Shown: positions 41,962-50,824, numbered from the stretch's first letter. The stretch is 64,000 bases of DNA from Caenispirillum bisanense (GCF_039523075.1 NZ_BAAAEP010000005.1:49194-113193); one strand, 5' to 3'. Notes: generated by a model from the letters alone, not told the origin. Numbers and translations: made by a program.

Positions 41962-42331
41962 GCGACACACTCTCCCATGCTACGGACGAACGCGACGGGC
42001 GCCGCCTGCGGGCGCGCGGGGCCGGTCCGTCCTGGTGAAACCTCCTGCCGGCGGCGACGGGGTCCTGGGCGGGCCCGGCTTGGTGCATGTTCATTCACCG
42101 CGGCTTCGTCATTAGGAGCCTGAAAGCCGCAGCGCGCAAATTGGGATTTCTGATTTGCGACATAAGCCGGATTTATGGTCTGCTGCGCCTGAGGGTGGCA
42201 CCGACGGCGGCAGCCGGCGCGCCCTGGTTGCCAGTGTGAGCAGAACCCTGCGTCCGCCGCCACAGCGCATCGGGTGAAGCTGCTCCGCCCTATTTACTCG
42301 CCTTATCCCGAACCCGGACCGCCGCCCCGCC
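41962..42331. promoter_or_regulatory. Divergent control region between the catabolic operon and the LysR gene
   Basis: This 370-base region holds no gene. It separates the leftward catabolic operon from the rightward LysR regulator gene and must contain both promoters. Its most striking element is the T-N11-A palindrome at 42135-42159, described separately. The patch around 42110-42180 is more A+T-rich than its surroundings, as expected for promoters. No Shine-Dalgarno is evident before the LysR ATG. Confidence 0.6.
42135..42159. promoter_or_regulatory. LysR-type operator (T-N11-A palindrome)
   Basis: CGCAAAT (42135-42141) and ATTTGCG (42153-42159) are a perfect inverted repeat separated by 11 bases. 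This is exactly the T-N11-A architecture bound by LysR-type regulators, placed in the gap between the LysR gene and the operon it most likely controls. Confidence 0.75.
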
Positions 42332-43291
42332 ATGACCCAGACCCGCGACCTCGACCGCCTCGGCAACCAGCTGGACTGGAACCTGCTGCGCACCTTCATG
42401 GTGATCGTCCAGGAAGGCGGCATCACCGCCGCCGCCGGCCGCCTGTTCCTCACCCAGCCGGCGGTCAGCCTGGCGCTGAAGCGGCTGGAGGCGCAGCTCG
42501 GCCGCCAGCTGATCGAGCGCGGCCCCGGCCGCTTCCGGGTGACCGAGGCGGGAGAGACCATCTACCGCGAGATCGTCGACATCTACGGCACCATCAGCCG
42601 CTTCGGCATCCTGGTGCGCGAGATCCGCGAGGAAATCTCCGGCCATGTCCGCATCCTCATGACCAGCCGCATCCAGACGGTGGTGCTCGACCGGGTGCTG
42701 AAGCAGTTCCACGAACACCACCCCAAGGTCACCTTCCGCATCGACGTCATCCCCTCCACCGACGTTCACGTCGCCCTGCAGCAGAAGATCGGCACCCTCG
42801 GCATCTGCCTGATGCGCGAGGCGGTGCCCGGCCTGCAGAGCGAGGTGCTGATCCACCAGACCTATCGCCTGTACTGCGGCCGCACCCATCGCTTCTACGG
42901 CCTGCGCGACCTCGACATCGCCGACCTGCGGAAGGAGGATTTCGTCTCCTTCACCACCGACCAGATCGATGGCACCCTGTCGCCGCTGGCGGTGTTCCGC
43001 GCCCGCGAGGGCTTCGCCGGCCGCATCGTCGGCGCCTCCGCCAACCTGGAGGAAGTGCGGCGGATGATCGTCTGCGGCCTCGGCATCGGCCCCCTGCCCG
43101 ACCACATCGCCGCCCGCGACGTGGCCGACGGCGAGCTGTGGGAACTGCCGCCCTATGGCGGCGTGGCGCCGGTCGACATCCATCTCATGTGGAACCCGCA
43201 GGCCAAGCTGAACCGCGCCGAGAAGGCCTTCATCGACGCCCTGCGGGCGGAAGTGGCCGACCTGCCGGTGGAGCAGCGGCTGCCGGTCTGA
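42332..43291 (+). CDS. LysR-type transcriptional regulator
   Basis: The 319-residue protein has a winged helix-turn-helix near residues 16-75 (LDWNLLRTFMVIVQEGGITAAAGRLFLTQPAVSLALKRLEAQLG). A C-terminal effector-binding domain (about 100-300) follows. It should bind a small molecule, probably the transported compound or a product, and switch the divergent aldolase-transporter operon. It also lies 81 bases ahead of the class IV aminotransferase gene, which may be in the same regulon. Confidence 0.92.
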   Translation: MTQTRDLDRLGNQLDWNLLRTFMVIVQEGGITAAAGRLFLTQPAVSLALKRLEAQLGRQLIERGPGRFRVTEAGETIYREIVDIYGTISRFGILVREIREEISGHVRILMTSRIQTVVLDRVLKQFHEHHPKVTFRIDVIPSTDVHVALQQKIGTLGICLMREAVPGLQSEVLIHQTYRLYCGRTHRFYGLRDLDIADLRKEDFVSFTTDQIDGTLSPLAVFRAREGFAGRIVGASANLEEVRRMIVCGLGIGPLPDHIAARDVADGELWELPPYGGVAPVDIHLMWNPQAKLNRAEKAFIDALRAEVADLPVEQRLPV

Positions 43292-43372
43292 CCCTTGCGC
43301 TCGCCTTTCCGTTGCGCATACCCTTCCTCTCTGCTCGGCCTCTTTCCGGGCCGCGCCAGCGACGGAGGCATC

Positions 43373-44293
43373 ATGTCGAAGGACAGCGCGCAAGGGTACG
43401 TCGAAGACCCGCGCAACGAGTCGGTACTGGTCTATGTCGATGGCCGCTTCGTGCCCCGCAACGAGGCGACGGTGTCGGTGTTCGACGCCGGCTTCGGCCT
43501 CGGCGACGGGGTGTGGGAAGGCCTGCGGCTGGTGAAGGGGCGCATCCTGGCGCTCGACGACCACCTCGACCGCCTGTACGAAGGCGCCGGCGCCATCCGC
43601 CTGGACATCGGCCTCGACCGCGCCGCCCTCACCGCCCTCATCCACGAGACGCTGGCCCGCAACGGCATGACCGACGGCGCCCACCTGCGGCTGATGATCA
43701 CCCGCGGCCGCAAGAGCACGGTGAACCAGGACCCCCGCTTCGTCATCGGCGGGCCGACCATCGTCATCCTGGCGGAATACAAGACGCCGCGGCCGGAGGT
43801 GAAGGAACGCGGCCTCAGCCTGTTCACCTCCGCCATCCGCTGCAGCAGCCCGGACGTGTTCGACCTGCGGCTCAATTCCCACAGCCGCCTGAACCTGATC
43901 CAGGCGCTGCTGCAGGCCATCGAGGCCGGCGCCGACGAAGCGCTGATGCTCGATCCCCACGGCTTCGTCGCCAGCTGCAACAGCACCAACTTCTTCATCA
44001 TCCGGCGCGGCGAGCTGTGGACCTCCACCGGCCGCTACAACTTCAAGGGCATCACCCGCCGCAAGGTGCTGGGCATCGCCGCCGCCCACGGCCTGACCGT
44101 GCGCGAAACCGACTTCACCCTGGCCGAGACGTGGTCCGCCGACGAGGCCTTCGTCACCGGCACCCTGGGCGGCATCACCCCGGTCACCCGCATCGACGGC
44201 CGCCCCATCGCCGACGGCCGCCCCGGCCCGCTCACCCGCCGCCTCGCCGGCTGGTATGAAGACTTCATGCTGACCGAGGGAGCCGCGCCATGA
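43373..44293 (+). CDS. Class IV aminotransferase-family protein without an obvious PLP lysine
   Basis: The 306-residue protein has the fold-type IV layout of IlvE, D-amino acid aminotransferase and PabC: VFDAGFGLGDGVWEGLRLVKG near the start, RLMITRGRK in the middle, ADEALMLDPHGFVASCNSTNFF and TGTLGGITPVTRIDGR at the end. In the segment where family members carry the Schiff-base lysine (VFDLRLNSHSRLNLIQALLQA, about residues 160-180) there is no lysine; an arginine occupies HSRLN. It may be non-catalytic or use another residue. The ATG at 43373 follows GGAGG. The gene overlaps the next by four bases. Confidence 0.82.
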   Translation: MSKDSAQGYVEDPRNESVLVYVDGRFVPRNEATVSVFDAGFGLGDGVWEGLRLVKGRILALDDHLDRLYEGAGAIRLDIGLDRAALTALIHETLARNGMTDGAHLRLMITRGRKSTVNQDPRFVIGGPTIVILAEYKTPRPEVKERGLSLFTSAIRCSSPDVFDLRLNSHSRLNLIQALLQAIEAGADEALMLDPHGFVASCNSTNFFIIRRGELWTSTGRYNFKGITRRKVLGIAAAHGLTVRETDFTLAETWSADEAFVTGTLGGITPVTRIDGRPIADGRPGPLTRRLAGWYEDFMLTEGAAP

Positions 44294-45027
44294 CCGCCGT
44301 GCTGCGCATCGCCATGTGGTCGGGCCCGCGCAACATCTCCACCGCCATGATGCGGGCGTGGGAAAACCGCCCCGATACGGTGGTGGTGGACGAGCCGTTC
44401 TATGCCGCCTACCTCGCCGCCACCGGCATCGACCACCCCGGCCGCGCCGAGGTGCTGGCCAGCCAGCCCACCGACTGGCGCGAGGTGGCGCGGCAGGTGG
44501 CGGACGAGCCGCTGCCGGACGGCGCCACCGTGTTCTACCAGAAGCACATGACCCACCACATGCTGCCGCAGATCGGCCTGGAGTGGATGGACGGGCTGCG
44601 CCACGCCTTCCTCATCCGCGACCCGCGCGAGGTGGTGGCCTCCTACACCCAGAAACGCGCCGACTGCGAGCTGGCCGACATCGGCGTGGTGCGGCAGGCG
44701 GAGCTGTTCGACCGCGTCGCCGACCGCCTGGGCGCGGCGCCGCCGGTGGTGGACGGCCGCGACGTGCTGACCGACCCGCGCGGTGTGCTCGGCGCCCTGT
44801 GCGCGGCGCTCGGCGTGCCCTTCCTCGACGCCATGCTGGCGTGGCCGGCGGGGCGGCGGGCGAGCGACGGCGTGTGGGCGCCGCACTGGTACGCCTCGGT
44901 CGAAGCCTCCACCGGCTTCGGCCCGCCGCCGCCGCCCGCCTCCCCCTTGCCGCCGCAGTATGCCCGGGTGGCGGAGGCCGCCATGCCCTGGTACGAGCGC
45001 CTGCACGCCCACCGCCTGCGGCCGTGA
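44290..45027 (+). CDS. Sulfotransferase-like P-loop protein
   Basis: The 245-residue protein starts with MWSGPRNISTAMMRAWENRPDTVVVDEPFYA, the pattern of the 5'-phosphosulfate-binding loop and following segment in sulfotransferase-like proteins. It also has an FLIRDPREVVASY block, which matches the 3'-phosphate-binding motif of PAPS enzymes. The C-terminus is Pro-rich. The start overlaps the aminotransferase stop (ATGA), so the two proteins are made together. This pairing recurs in alphaproteobacteria as far as I recall, but its substrate is unknown to me. Confidence 0.75.
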   Translation: MTAVLRIAMWSGPRNISTAMMRAWENRPDTVVVDEPFYAAYLAATGIDHPGRAEVLASQPTDWREVARQVADEPLPDGATVFYQKHMTHHMLPQIGLEWMDGLRHAFLIRDPREVVASYTQKRADCELADIGVVRQAELFDRVADRLGAAPPVVDGRDVLTDPRGVLGALCAALGVPFLDAMLAWPAGRRASDGVWAPHWYASVEASTGFGPPPPPASPLPPQYARVAEAAMPWYERLHAHRLRP

Positions 45028-45121
45028 CGGCGGCGGCGGAGAGCCTTCCGGCGGTACGAAACGTTCACACCCAGGCCGCGCCGGGAGTCGGGCGCGGCGG
45101 TGCCACAGCAGGGAGAGGGTG

Positions 45122-45910
45122 ATGCACGGCAACACGGGCGCGCGGAACACCGACGGCCAGACCCCGGCCGCCACCGGCAGCAGCGGCGGCGGCGGCGACC
45201 GTCCGCGGTCGCGGCCGGCCAAGCGGCTCGGCATCGGGCTGGCGGCGGTGAAGGCGTCCTACCGCCGTTATGCGCCGGTCTATGACATGATCTTCGGCGG
45301 CTTCCTGGACCGTGGCCGCCGCGCCGCCGTGCAGCTCATCAACGGCCTGCCGCCGGGGCGGGTGGTGGAGGCGCACGTCGGCACCGGCCTGTCGCTGCCG
45401 CACTATGATCCGGCCTCGCGGGTGGTGGGCATCGACCTCAGCGCCGAAATGCTCGACCGCGCCCGCGAGCGGGTTCGCCGCCACGGCCTCGGCCACATTG
45501 AGGCGCTGGAGGAAATGGACGCCCGCGCCACCCCCTTCCCCGACGGCAGTTTCGACACCGTGGTCAGCATGTACGTGCTGTCGGTGACGCCGGAACCGGA
45601 ACGCCTGCTGGCCGAAATGCGCCGCCTGTGCCGGCCCGGCGGCAGCATCCTGATCGTCAACCGGTTCTCCTCCACCAAGCCGCTGCGGGCGCTGGTGGAG
45701 CGGGCGGCGGAACCGTTCTCCGACGCCATCGGCTTCAACCTGCAGATGGACTGGAGCGTGCTCGACGTGCTCGCCGACCTGGAATCGCCGCAGGTGCGCC
45801 CGGTGCCGGGCCTGGCCGGGGCGAGCCTGGTACTGATCCGCAACCAGCCGCGGGCGCTGCGCGCCGCCGCCGGGGACGAGGGCGGTCGGGCGGCATCATT
45901 TCCATCATGA
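45122..45910 (+). CDS. PmtA-like phospholipid N-methyltransferase
   Basis: The 262-residue protein has a class I SAM-methyltransferase fold after a disordered N-terminal 40 residues. Motif I is VVEAHVGTGLSLPHY (close to the EVGVGTGLSLP of Rhodobacter/Agrobacterium PmtA), followed by VVGIDLSAEMLDRARERV and the FDTVVSMYVLSVTPEPERLLAEM block. PmtA makes phosphatidylcholine from phosphatidylethanolamine. In place of EVG the motif reads EAHVG, a small deviation. GGGAGAGGG precedes the ATG. It stands apart from its neighbours. Confidence 0.8.
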   Translation: MHGNTGARNTDGQTPAATGSSGGGGDRPRSRPAKRLGIGLAAVKASYRRYAPVYDMIFGGFLDRGRRAAVQLINGLPPGRVVEAHVGTGLSLPHYDPASRVVGIDLSAEMLDRARERVRRHGLGHIEALEEMDARATPFPDGSFDTVVSMYVLSVTPEPERLLAEMRRLCRPGGSILIVNRFSSTKPLRALVERAAEPFSDAIGFNLQMDWSVLDVLADLESPQVRPVPGLAGASLVLIRNQPRALRAAAGDEGGRAASFPS

Positions 45911-45975
45911 TCGACAGGTCTATCCCCGCGCAGGTAGACTAGCCGCCCGCATTCCCGTGGACGGACCTGTCGCCG

Positions 45976-47082
45976 ATGCTTTCCCTGACCCGCCTCGCCG
46001 CCCGCCTTATGTCCGGGCTTGCCGTCTGTCTTGCTGCCGCGCCGACGCTGGCGGCGGAGCGCATGGCCTCCGTCGATGCCCTGGTGCGGCCGCACGTGGG
46101 GGCGGAGACGCCGGGGCTGGCGGTGCTCGTCACCCGCAACGGCAAGACCCTGCACGCCGCCGGCTATGGCCTTGCCGACATCGCGCAGCGCAGGCCGGTG
46201 GATGGCGACACCCTGTTCGACCTCGCCTCCGTCTCCAAGCAGATGACCGCCCTCGCCGCCGCGCTGCAGGTGGCGGAAGGACGCCTGGCGGCCGACACGC
46301 CCGTCTCCAAGGTGCTGCCGGCCCTGCCCTCCACCCACCCCGGCGGGCACCGTCCGATCACCGTCGCCGACCTGGTGCACCATACCTCCGGCTTCGCCGA
46401 TTACCTGGACGGCAACGACGAGATCGCCTTCGACGAGACCACCACCAACCAGGACGTGCTGACCTGGGTCGCCGCCACGCCGCTGCTGCACAAGCCGGGC
46501 ACGGCCTTCGACTACTCCAACACCGGCTATGCCGTACTCGGCTCGCTGGTCGCGGCGGTGGATGGCGCGCCGGGGCTGGACGCGGTGTTGAAGGCCCGCC
46601 TGTTCGGGCCGCTCGGCATGACTTCGACGGCGGCCGGCGGGCCGGCGGACCCGAAACGGCGGGCGACCGGCTACGCCGGCAGCGGCGGCAACTTCGAGCC
46701 CAGTTCCTGGGACAGCGCCGTGGTCGGCGACGGCACGGTGTGGACCAGCCTCAACGACCTCGCCCGCTATGAAGCCGCCCTGGCCGGCGGCGGCTCGCTG
46801 ATCCCGTCGAAGACGCGGGCGATGCTGTTCACCAACGGCCGCCTGGACGCCGGCCGCGCCCTCGACGACGGCGACGGAGGCGGCTACGGCTGGGGCTGGT
46901 CGCTGTATCAGGATGAGGAAGGCGAGCGCATCGCGGTCCATGGCGGCTCATGGTACGGCACCGCCACCGCCTACCACCGCCGCCTGGACACCGGCCTGAC
47001 GGTCATCGTGCTGGCCAACGGCGAGGACTTCGACGCAGAAACCCTGGCCGACACCATCGCCACGCAGCTGGAGGAGGAGTAG
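45976..47082 (+). CDS. Exported beta-lactamase-fold serine hydrolase (class C type)
   Basis: The 368-residue protein has a signal peptide (about residues 1-27) and the active-site motifs of the serine beta-lactamase/DD-peptidase fold: SVSK (Ser85, Lys88), YSN (near residue 184, DYSNTGY) and HGG (near 324, VHGGSWYG). Proteins like this include penicillin-binding enzymes, esterases and D-aminopeptidases; most are not resistance genes. No beta-lactam-specific context is present. A hairpin with a short T tail lies 176 bases after the stop. Confidence 0.85.
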   Translation: MLSLTRLAARLMSGLAVCLAAAPTLAAERMASVDALVRPHVGAETPGLAVLVTRNGKTLHAAGYGLADIAQRRPVDGDTLFDLASVSKQMTALAAALQVAEGRLAADTPVSKVLPALPSTHPGGHRPITVADLVHHTSGFADYLDGNDEIAFDETTTNQDVLTWVAATPLLHKPGTAFDYSNTGYAVLGSLVAAVDGAPGLDAVLKARLFGPLGMTSTAAGGPADPKRRATGYAGSGGNFEPSSWDSAVVGDGTVWTSLNDLARYEAALAGGGSLIPSKTRAMLFTNGRLDAGRALDDGDGGGYGWGWSLYQDEEGERIAVHGGSWYGTATAYHRRLDTGLTVIVLANGEDFDAETLADTIATQLEEE

Positions 47083-47257
47083 GGGGACCGGTGCGGACCA
47101 GCGGGCACTACTGGACGGCCGGGCGCAGTGGTCCCCGGCAGCGTCGGCGGAGCTCAACCCATCACATAGTAATAGGCGACCCCGGTAACTTGGCAGCGCG
47201 ACAAATTGGCGGAGATCTCCGCCCCGCCGTAACCCTCTTCTGCCCTGCCAACTCCAG

Positions 47258-47283
47258 AAGCCGCCACATCACGGGCGGCTTTT
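47258..47283 (+). terminator. Terminator-like hairpin
   Basis: AAGCCGCC (47258-47265) pairs with GGCGGCTT (47274-47281) around an eight-base loop, followed by TT. It probably ends transcripts coming from the serine hydrolase gene, although it is 176 bases from that stop codon. Confidence 0.55.
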
Positions 47284-47406
47284 CCATGCCGGCAGGGCTC
47301 CACCCGGTGCACAGCTTTTTTCACCCGTCGAACGTGGCGCAGCCATGGAGTAAGGGCACGACACCCACCGGGTGGTCCGGCAGTTCCACAAGTGGGACTA
47401 CCTGAC

Positions 47407-47664
47407 TTATCCGGCCACAGGTACGACAGAGAATTTCCGCCCCAGGCCATTCACTAACAGCCAACAAAAAGCGGCATCTTGAACGGCGGTGAGCAAGTTG
47501 ACGGTCGGACGGTCGCACCTCATCGCGATGCGGCGGAAGTCTCTCAGGCGGCTGAGCATACGCTCCATGGAGTTGCGGTGGCGGTAGAGGAAGGACGATA
47601 AGCACCCCCCCAAGCGCCTGCTGGCATTGGGCGAGCTGGGCGGGGCGGCGCCGTGCCGCGAGAG
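47407..47664 (-). pseudogene. C-terminal remnant of an IS5-family transposase
   Basis: The leftward frame reads YRHRNSMERMLSRLRDFRR followed by IAMRCDRPTVNLLTAVQDA, which matches the conserved end of IS5-type DDE transposases: a Y-x-x-RN-x-x-ER catalytic-glutamate region, then F-RRIATRYDK and the final hydrophobic helix. Upstream codons (APPSSPNASRR) fit the IPPxxNRK segment of the same family, but the rest of the transposase is gone or frame-shifted. No start codon or terminal inverted repeats were identified. It interrupts the space downstream of the Mth938-like gene. Confidence 0.65.
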
Positions 47665-47828
47665 CCCCAGGCGTGCCGCCCGTGAAGATCACAGTCGGCA
47701 GCGGGCCAAATTTGGTGTAACCCCACACTGCGGCACCGAGTCTGCCTCAAGGCGGACACCCCCCACCCGGTCGACAACTTCGTCGAGATAGGCGGCCGGA
47801 GTCCTCGGGCGCTCGCCGCGGCGGCGGC

Positions 47829-48206
47829 TCAGACGGCGATCAGTGCCGCAGCAACCTTCCGTTCCTCGGCCAGCAGCACGTTGTAGGTGCGGCAGGCGGC
47901 GCCGGTGTCCATGGGGTCCATGGTGACGCCGGCGCCGTCCTTCAGCGCCCGGCGCACCGCCGGCGGGATGGGAGCCATGAAGCGGCCGCAGCCGACCAGC
48001 AGGATGTCCACACGCCCCGCCTCGTCCATCACCGCCTGCAGGCTTTCCGCCGTCATGGCGCCGGCACTGTCCACCGGCCACGGCACCACCTTGTGCGGAA
48101 ACACGATGACGTTGCCGTCGAAGTGTTCGTTGGTGATGCGGAAGCGGCCGTCGCCGTAACGCTGGATGAGCTTGCGGTCGCCGGGGATCAGCGGGGTGAT
48201 GTCCAA
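47829..48206 (-). CDS. Mth938-like (DUF498/NDUFAF3-type) protein
   Basis: The 125-residue protein has the Mth938 domain: a VVPWPVDSAGAMTAESLQAVM-type middle and DILLVGCGRFMAPIPPAVRRAL followed by GVTMDPMDTGAACRTYNVLLAEERKVAAALI, a block highly conserved across the family. The human homologue NDUFAF3 is a complex I assembly factor; the bacterial role is unclear. In many alphaproteobacteria it directly follows secDF, as here, 57 bases after secF. Confidence 0.9.
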   Translation of the reverse strand: MDITPLIPGDRKLIQRYGDGRFRITNEHFDGNVIVFPHKVVPWPVDSAGAMTAESLQAVMDEAGRVDILLVGCGRFMAPIPPAVRRALKDGAGVTMDPMDTGAACRTYNVLLAEERKVAAALIAV

Positions 48207-48263
48207 CAGGGCCTCCGAAGGTCGCTTTGGCGGAGTGGGCGGCGCCGGCGGAGCGGAGCGGTC

Positions 48264-49238
48264 TCAGCCCCGGGCGCCGGCGTCGCCTTCGGCGGCCTTC
48301 TCGGCATCGGCGTAGGGCTCGGCATCGCCGTCGCTGTCGCCCTCGCGCCGCACGCCGGTATACAGCAGCAGCGGCATGGCGACATAGATCGACGAGAAGG
48401 TGCCGATCACGATACCCCACGTAAGGCCGATGGCGAAGCCGCGCAACACCGGGCCGCCGAAAATCAGGATCGCCAGCACCGCGATCAGCGTCGTGCCGCT
48501 GGTCAGGATGGTGCGCGACAGCACCTGATTGAGCGAGATGTTGATGAGGTCGCCCAGGGTGGTGGTCTTGTAGCGGCGCAGGTTCTCGCGCACGCGGTCG
48601 TAGTTGACCACCGTGTCGTTGATCGAATAGCCGGCGATGGTCAGCAGCGCCGCCACCGTCGTCAGGTCGAAGTCGATCTGGAACAGCGAATAGACGCCAA
48701 GGGTGACGATGACGTCGTGGATGGTCGCCACCAGGGCGCCGACGCCGAACTGCCACTCGAACCGGAACCAGATGTAGGCCGAGATGATGAGGATGGCGAG
48801 GCCGACGGCCAGGGCGCCGTCGCGCACCAGTTCCTGCCCCACCTTGGGGCCGACCACTTCGGTACGGCGGTAGTCGACATCGGCGTCCAGCGCCCCGCGC
48901 ACGGCGTTGAGGGCAGCCATCTGCGCCTCCTCGTCACCGGCCTGCTTGGGCACGCGGATCATGACGTCGCGGCCGGTATCGCCGATGCCGGTGATGGCCA
49001 CGTCGCCGAGGCCCAGGCTGTTGAGGCGCTGGCGCATGTCCGACAGGTTGGCTTCCTGCTGGGTGCGGGCCTCGATCAGCAGGCCGCCGGCGAAGTCGAT
49101 GCCGAAGTTGAGCCCCTGCACCGACAGCGAGATCAGGCTGACGGCGACCAGCAGGCCCGACAGCAGCATGCCGATCATGCGCTTGCCGATGAAGTCGATG
49201 GTCGTCGTGTCGGGGACGAAACGGATACCGCGGAACAT
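48264..49238 (-). CDS. secF: Protein-export membrane protein SecF
   Basis: SecF and SecD form the proton-driven partner of SecYEG that helps complete protein export. The 324-residue chain has six membrane helices, the N-terminal F-x-x-KR block, GLNFGIDFAGGLLIEART near residue 46 and ATIHDVIVTLGVYSLF plus YSINDTVVNYDRVREN in the C-terminal half. An Asp/Glu-rich tail ends the protein. ATG 49238 was preferred to a GTG three codons upstream because SecF proteins usually begin at this point and AAGG lies eight bases before it. Confidence 0.95.
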   Translation of the reverse strand: MFRGIRFVPDTTTIDFIGKRMIGMLLSGLLVAVSLISLSVQGLNFGIDFAGGLLIEARTQQEANLSDMRQRLNSLGLGDVAITGIGDTGRDVMIRVPKQAGDEEAQMAALNAVRGALDADVDYRRTEVVGPKVGQELVRDGALAVGLAILIISAYIWFRFEWQFGVGALVATIHDVIVTLGVYSLFQIDFDLTTVAALLTIAGYSINDTVVNYDRVRENLRRYKTTTLGDLINISLNQVLSRTILTSGTTLIAVLAILIFGGPVLRGFAIGLTWGIVIGTFSSIYVAMPLLLYTGVRREGDSDGDAEPYADAEKAAEGDAGARG

Positions 49239-49249
49239 GACGGGCACCT

Positions 49250-50824
49250 TCAGATCGGCAGGGTCTTGGGACGGGTCCGGCGCAGCCAGGTGACCACGAT
49301 CAGGCGGTTCACCATGATGGCGGTGAACATGGAGGTCATGATGCCGATCCCCAGGGTCACCGCGAAGCCCTTCACCGGGCCGGTGCCGAAGGAGAACAGC
49401 AGCGCCGCCGCCGCCAGGGTGGTGATGTTGGAGTCGAAGATGGCGCTCAACGCCTGGCGATAGCCCACCTCAACGGCATTCTGGATGGTGCGGCCGCCCT
49501 TCATTTCCTCGCGGATGCGCTCGTAGATCAGCACGTTGGCATCCACCGCCATGCCGAGCGTCAGCACGATGCCGGCGATGCCGGGCAGGGTCAGCGTCGC
49601 GCCCAGGGCCGACAGGGCGCCGAGCAGGATCACCAGGTTGGTCAGCAGGGCGATGTTGGCGAACACCCCGAACAGGCCGTAGGCGACAACCATGAACACC
49701 ACCACCAGCACCAGGCCGAGCACCGAGGCAAGGGCGCCGGCCTCGATGGAATCCTGGCCGAGGCCGGGGCCGACGGTGCGTTCCTCCAGCACCGTCAGCG
49801 GTGCCGGCAGGGCGCCGGCGCGCAGCAGCAGCGCCAGATCCTGCGCCTGCTGGACGGTGAAGCTGCCGGTGATGACGCCGGAGCCGCCGACGATGGGCTC
49901 GTTGATGCGCGGCGCGCTGATCACCTTGTCGTCCAGCAGGATCGCCAGCTGGCGGCCGGTATTGGCGGTGGTGACGTTGCCGAACTGGCGGGCGCCGGCG
50001 GTGTCGAAGCGGAAGGAGACCACCGGCTGGCCGTTCTGGAAGCTCGGCTGGGCATCGGTCAGGCGGTCGCCCGCCACCTCCACCTTGCGGCGCACCACAT
50101 AGGGCACCTGCTGGCCGCCGGGGGCCGAGGCCTCCGCCGACTGCACCAGCATGGAGCCCGGCGGCACGCGGCCGCGCATGGCTTCCTGCAGGTCGGCGTC
50201 GTGGTCGACCATGTGCAGGGTCAGCTTGGCGGTCTGGCCGATGAGTTCCTTCACGCGCTCGGGGTCGTCGATGCCCGGCAACTCGACGATGATGCGCTGG
50301 TCGCCCTGGCGCTGGATGGTCGGCTCGCGGGTGCCGGTCTCGTCGACGCGGCGGCGGACGATCTCGATGGACTGGTTGACCGCATTGATGCGCCGCTGCT
50401 GGATCGCCTCGTCGGTCAGCCGCAGGGAGAACAGGCCGTCGTCGCCGGCTTCCATGCGCAGCGCATCGGGGTCGATGGCGCGCAGCAGGTCGGCGGCGCG
50501 GGCGCGGTCTTCCGCCTCGGCCACCCGCACGGTCACCGCGCCCCCCTCAACCCCCAGGTCGCGGTAGCGCACCCGGTTCTCGCGGAACGACGAGCGGATG
50601 GTCTCCACCACGTTGGTCTGCTGCTCGGCGATGACCGCGTCGGTTTCCACCTCCAGCAGCAGGTAGGAGCCACCTTGCAGGTCGAGGCCGAGGTTGACCG
50701 GCTGCAGCCAGCCCGGCAGTCCGTCGGTCACCGACCGCGGCAGGGCGGTCGGCAGGGCGAAGACGATGCCGGCCAGCACCACGGCGAGGATCAGGCCGAT
50801 CTTCCACTTGGCGAAGTAGAGCAT
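49250..50824 (-). CDS. secD: Protein-export membrane protein SecD
   Basis: The 524-residue protein has one N-terminal helix, a large periplasmic part with LGLDLQGGSYLLLEV (about residue 48) and VELPGIDDPERVKELIGQTAKLTL, and five C-terminal helices containing GMAVDANVLIYERIREE. It uses the proton gradient to drive late steps of export with SecF, whose gene starts 11 bases downstream. The length is normal for the family. Confidence 0.96.
   Translation of the reverse strand: MLYFAKWKIGLILAVVLAGIVFALPTALPRSVTDGLPGWLQPVNLGLDLQGGSYLLLEVETDAVIAEQQTNVVETIRSSFRENRVRYRDLGVEGGAVTVRVAEAEDRARAADLLRAIDPDALRMEAGDDGLFSLRLTDEAIQQRRINAVNQSIEIVRRRVDETGTREPTIQRQGDQRIIVELPGIDDPERVKELIGQTAKLTLHMVDHDADLQEAMRGRVPPGSMLVQSAEASAPGGQQVPYVVRRKVEVAGDRLTDAQPSFQNGQPVVSFRFDTAGARQFGNVTTANTGRQLAILLDDKVISAPRINEPIVGGSGVITGSFTVQQAQDLALLLRAGALPAPLTVLEERTVGPGLGQDSIEAGALASVLGLVLVVVFMVVAYGLFGVFANIALLTNLVILLGALSALGATLTLPGIAGIVLTLGMAVDANVLIYERIREEMKGGRTIQNAVEVGYRQALSAIFDSNITTLAAAALLFSFGTGPVKGFAVTLGIGIMTSMFTAIMVNRLIVVTWLRRTRPKTLPI

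Larger units (their letters stand above)
47083..47828. other. Gene-poor region with a transposase relic
   Basis: This 746-base stretch lies between the serine hydrolase and the Mth938-like gene. It contains a 16-base perfect palindrome (GGCGGAGA/TCTCCGCC, 47208-47223), a terminator-like hairpin at 47258-47283 and a degraded IS5-type transposase tail (47407-47664). Base composition is less G+C-rich than its surroundings between about 47160 and 47560. No intact gene was found. Confidence 0.6.

Noticed and set aside
45976..47082. Antibiotic-resistance beta-lactamase
   Set aside because: The serine-hydrolase motifs are shared with many esterases and peptidases, and there is no ampR or mobile context, so a resistance role is not supported.
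47083..47300. Possible small stable RNA gene (tRNA or tmRNA)
   Set aside because: No T-loop GGTTCGA-type sequence, no CCA end and no cloverleaf pairing was found.
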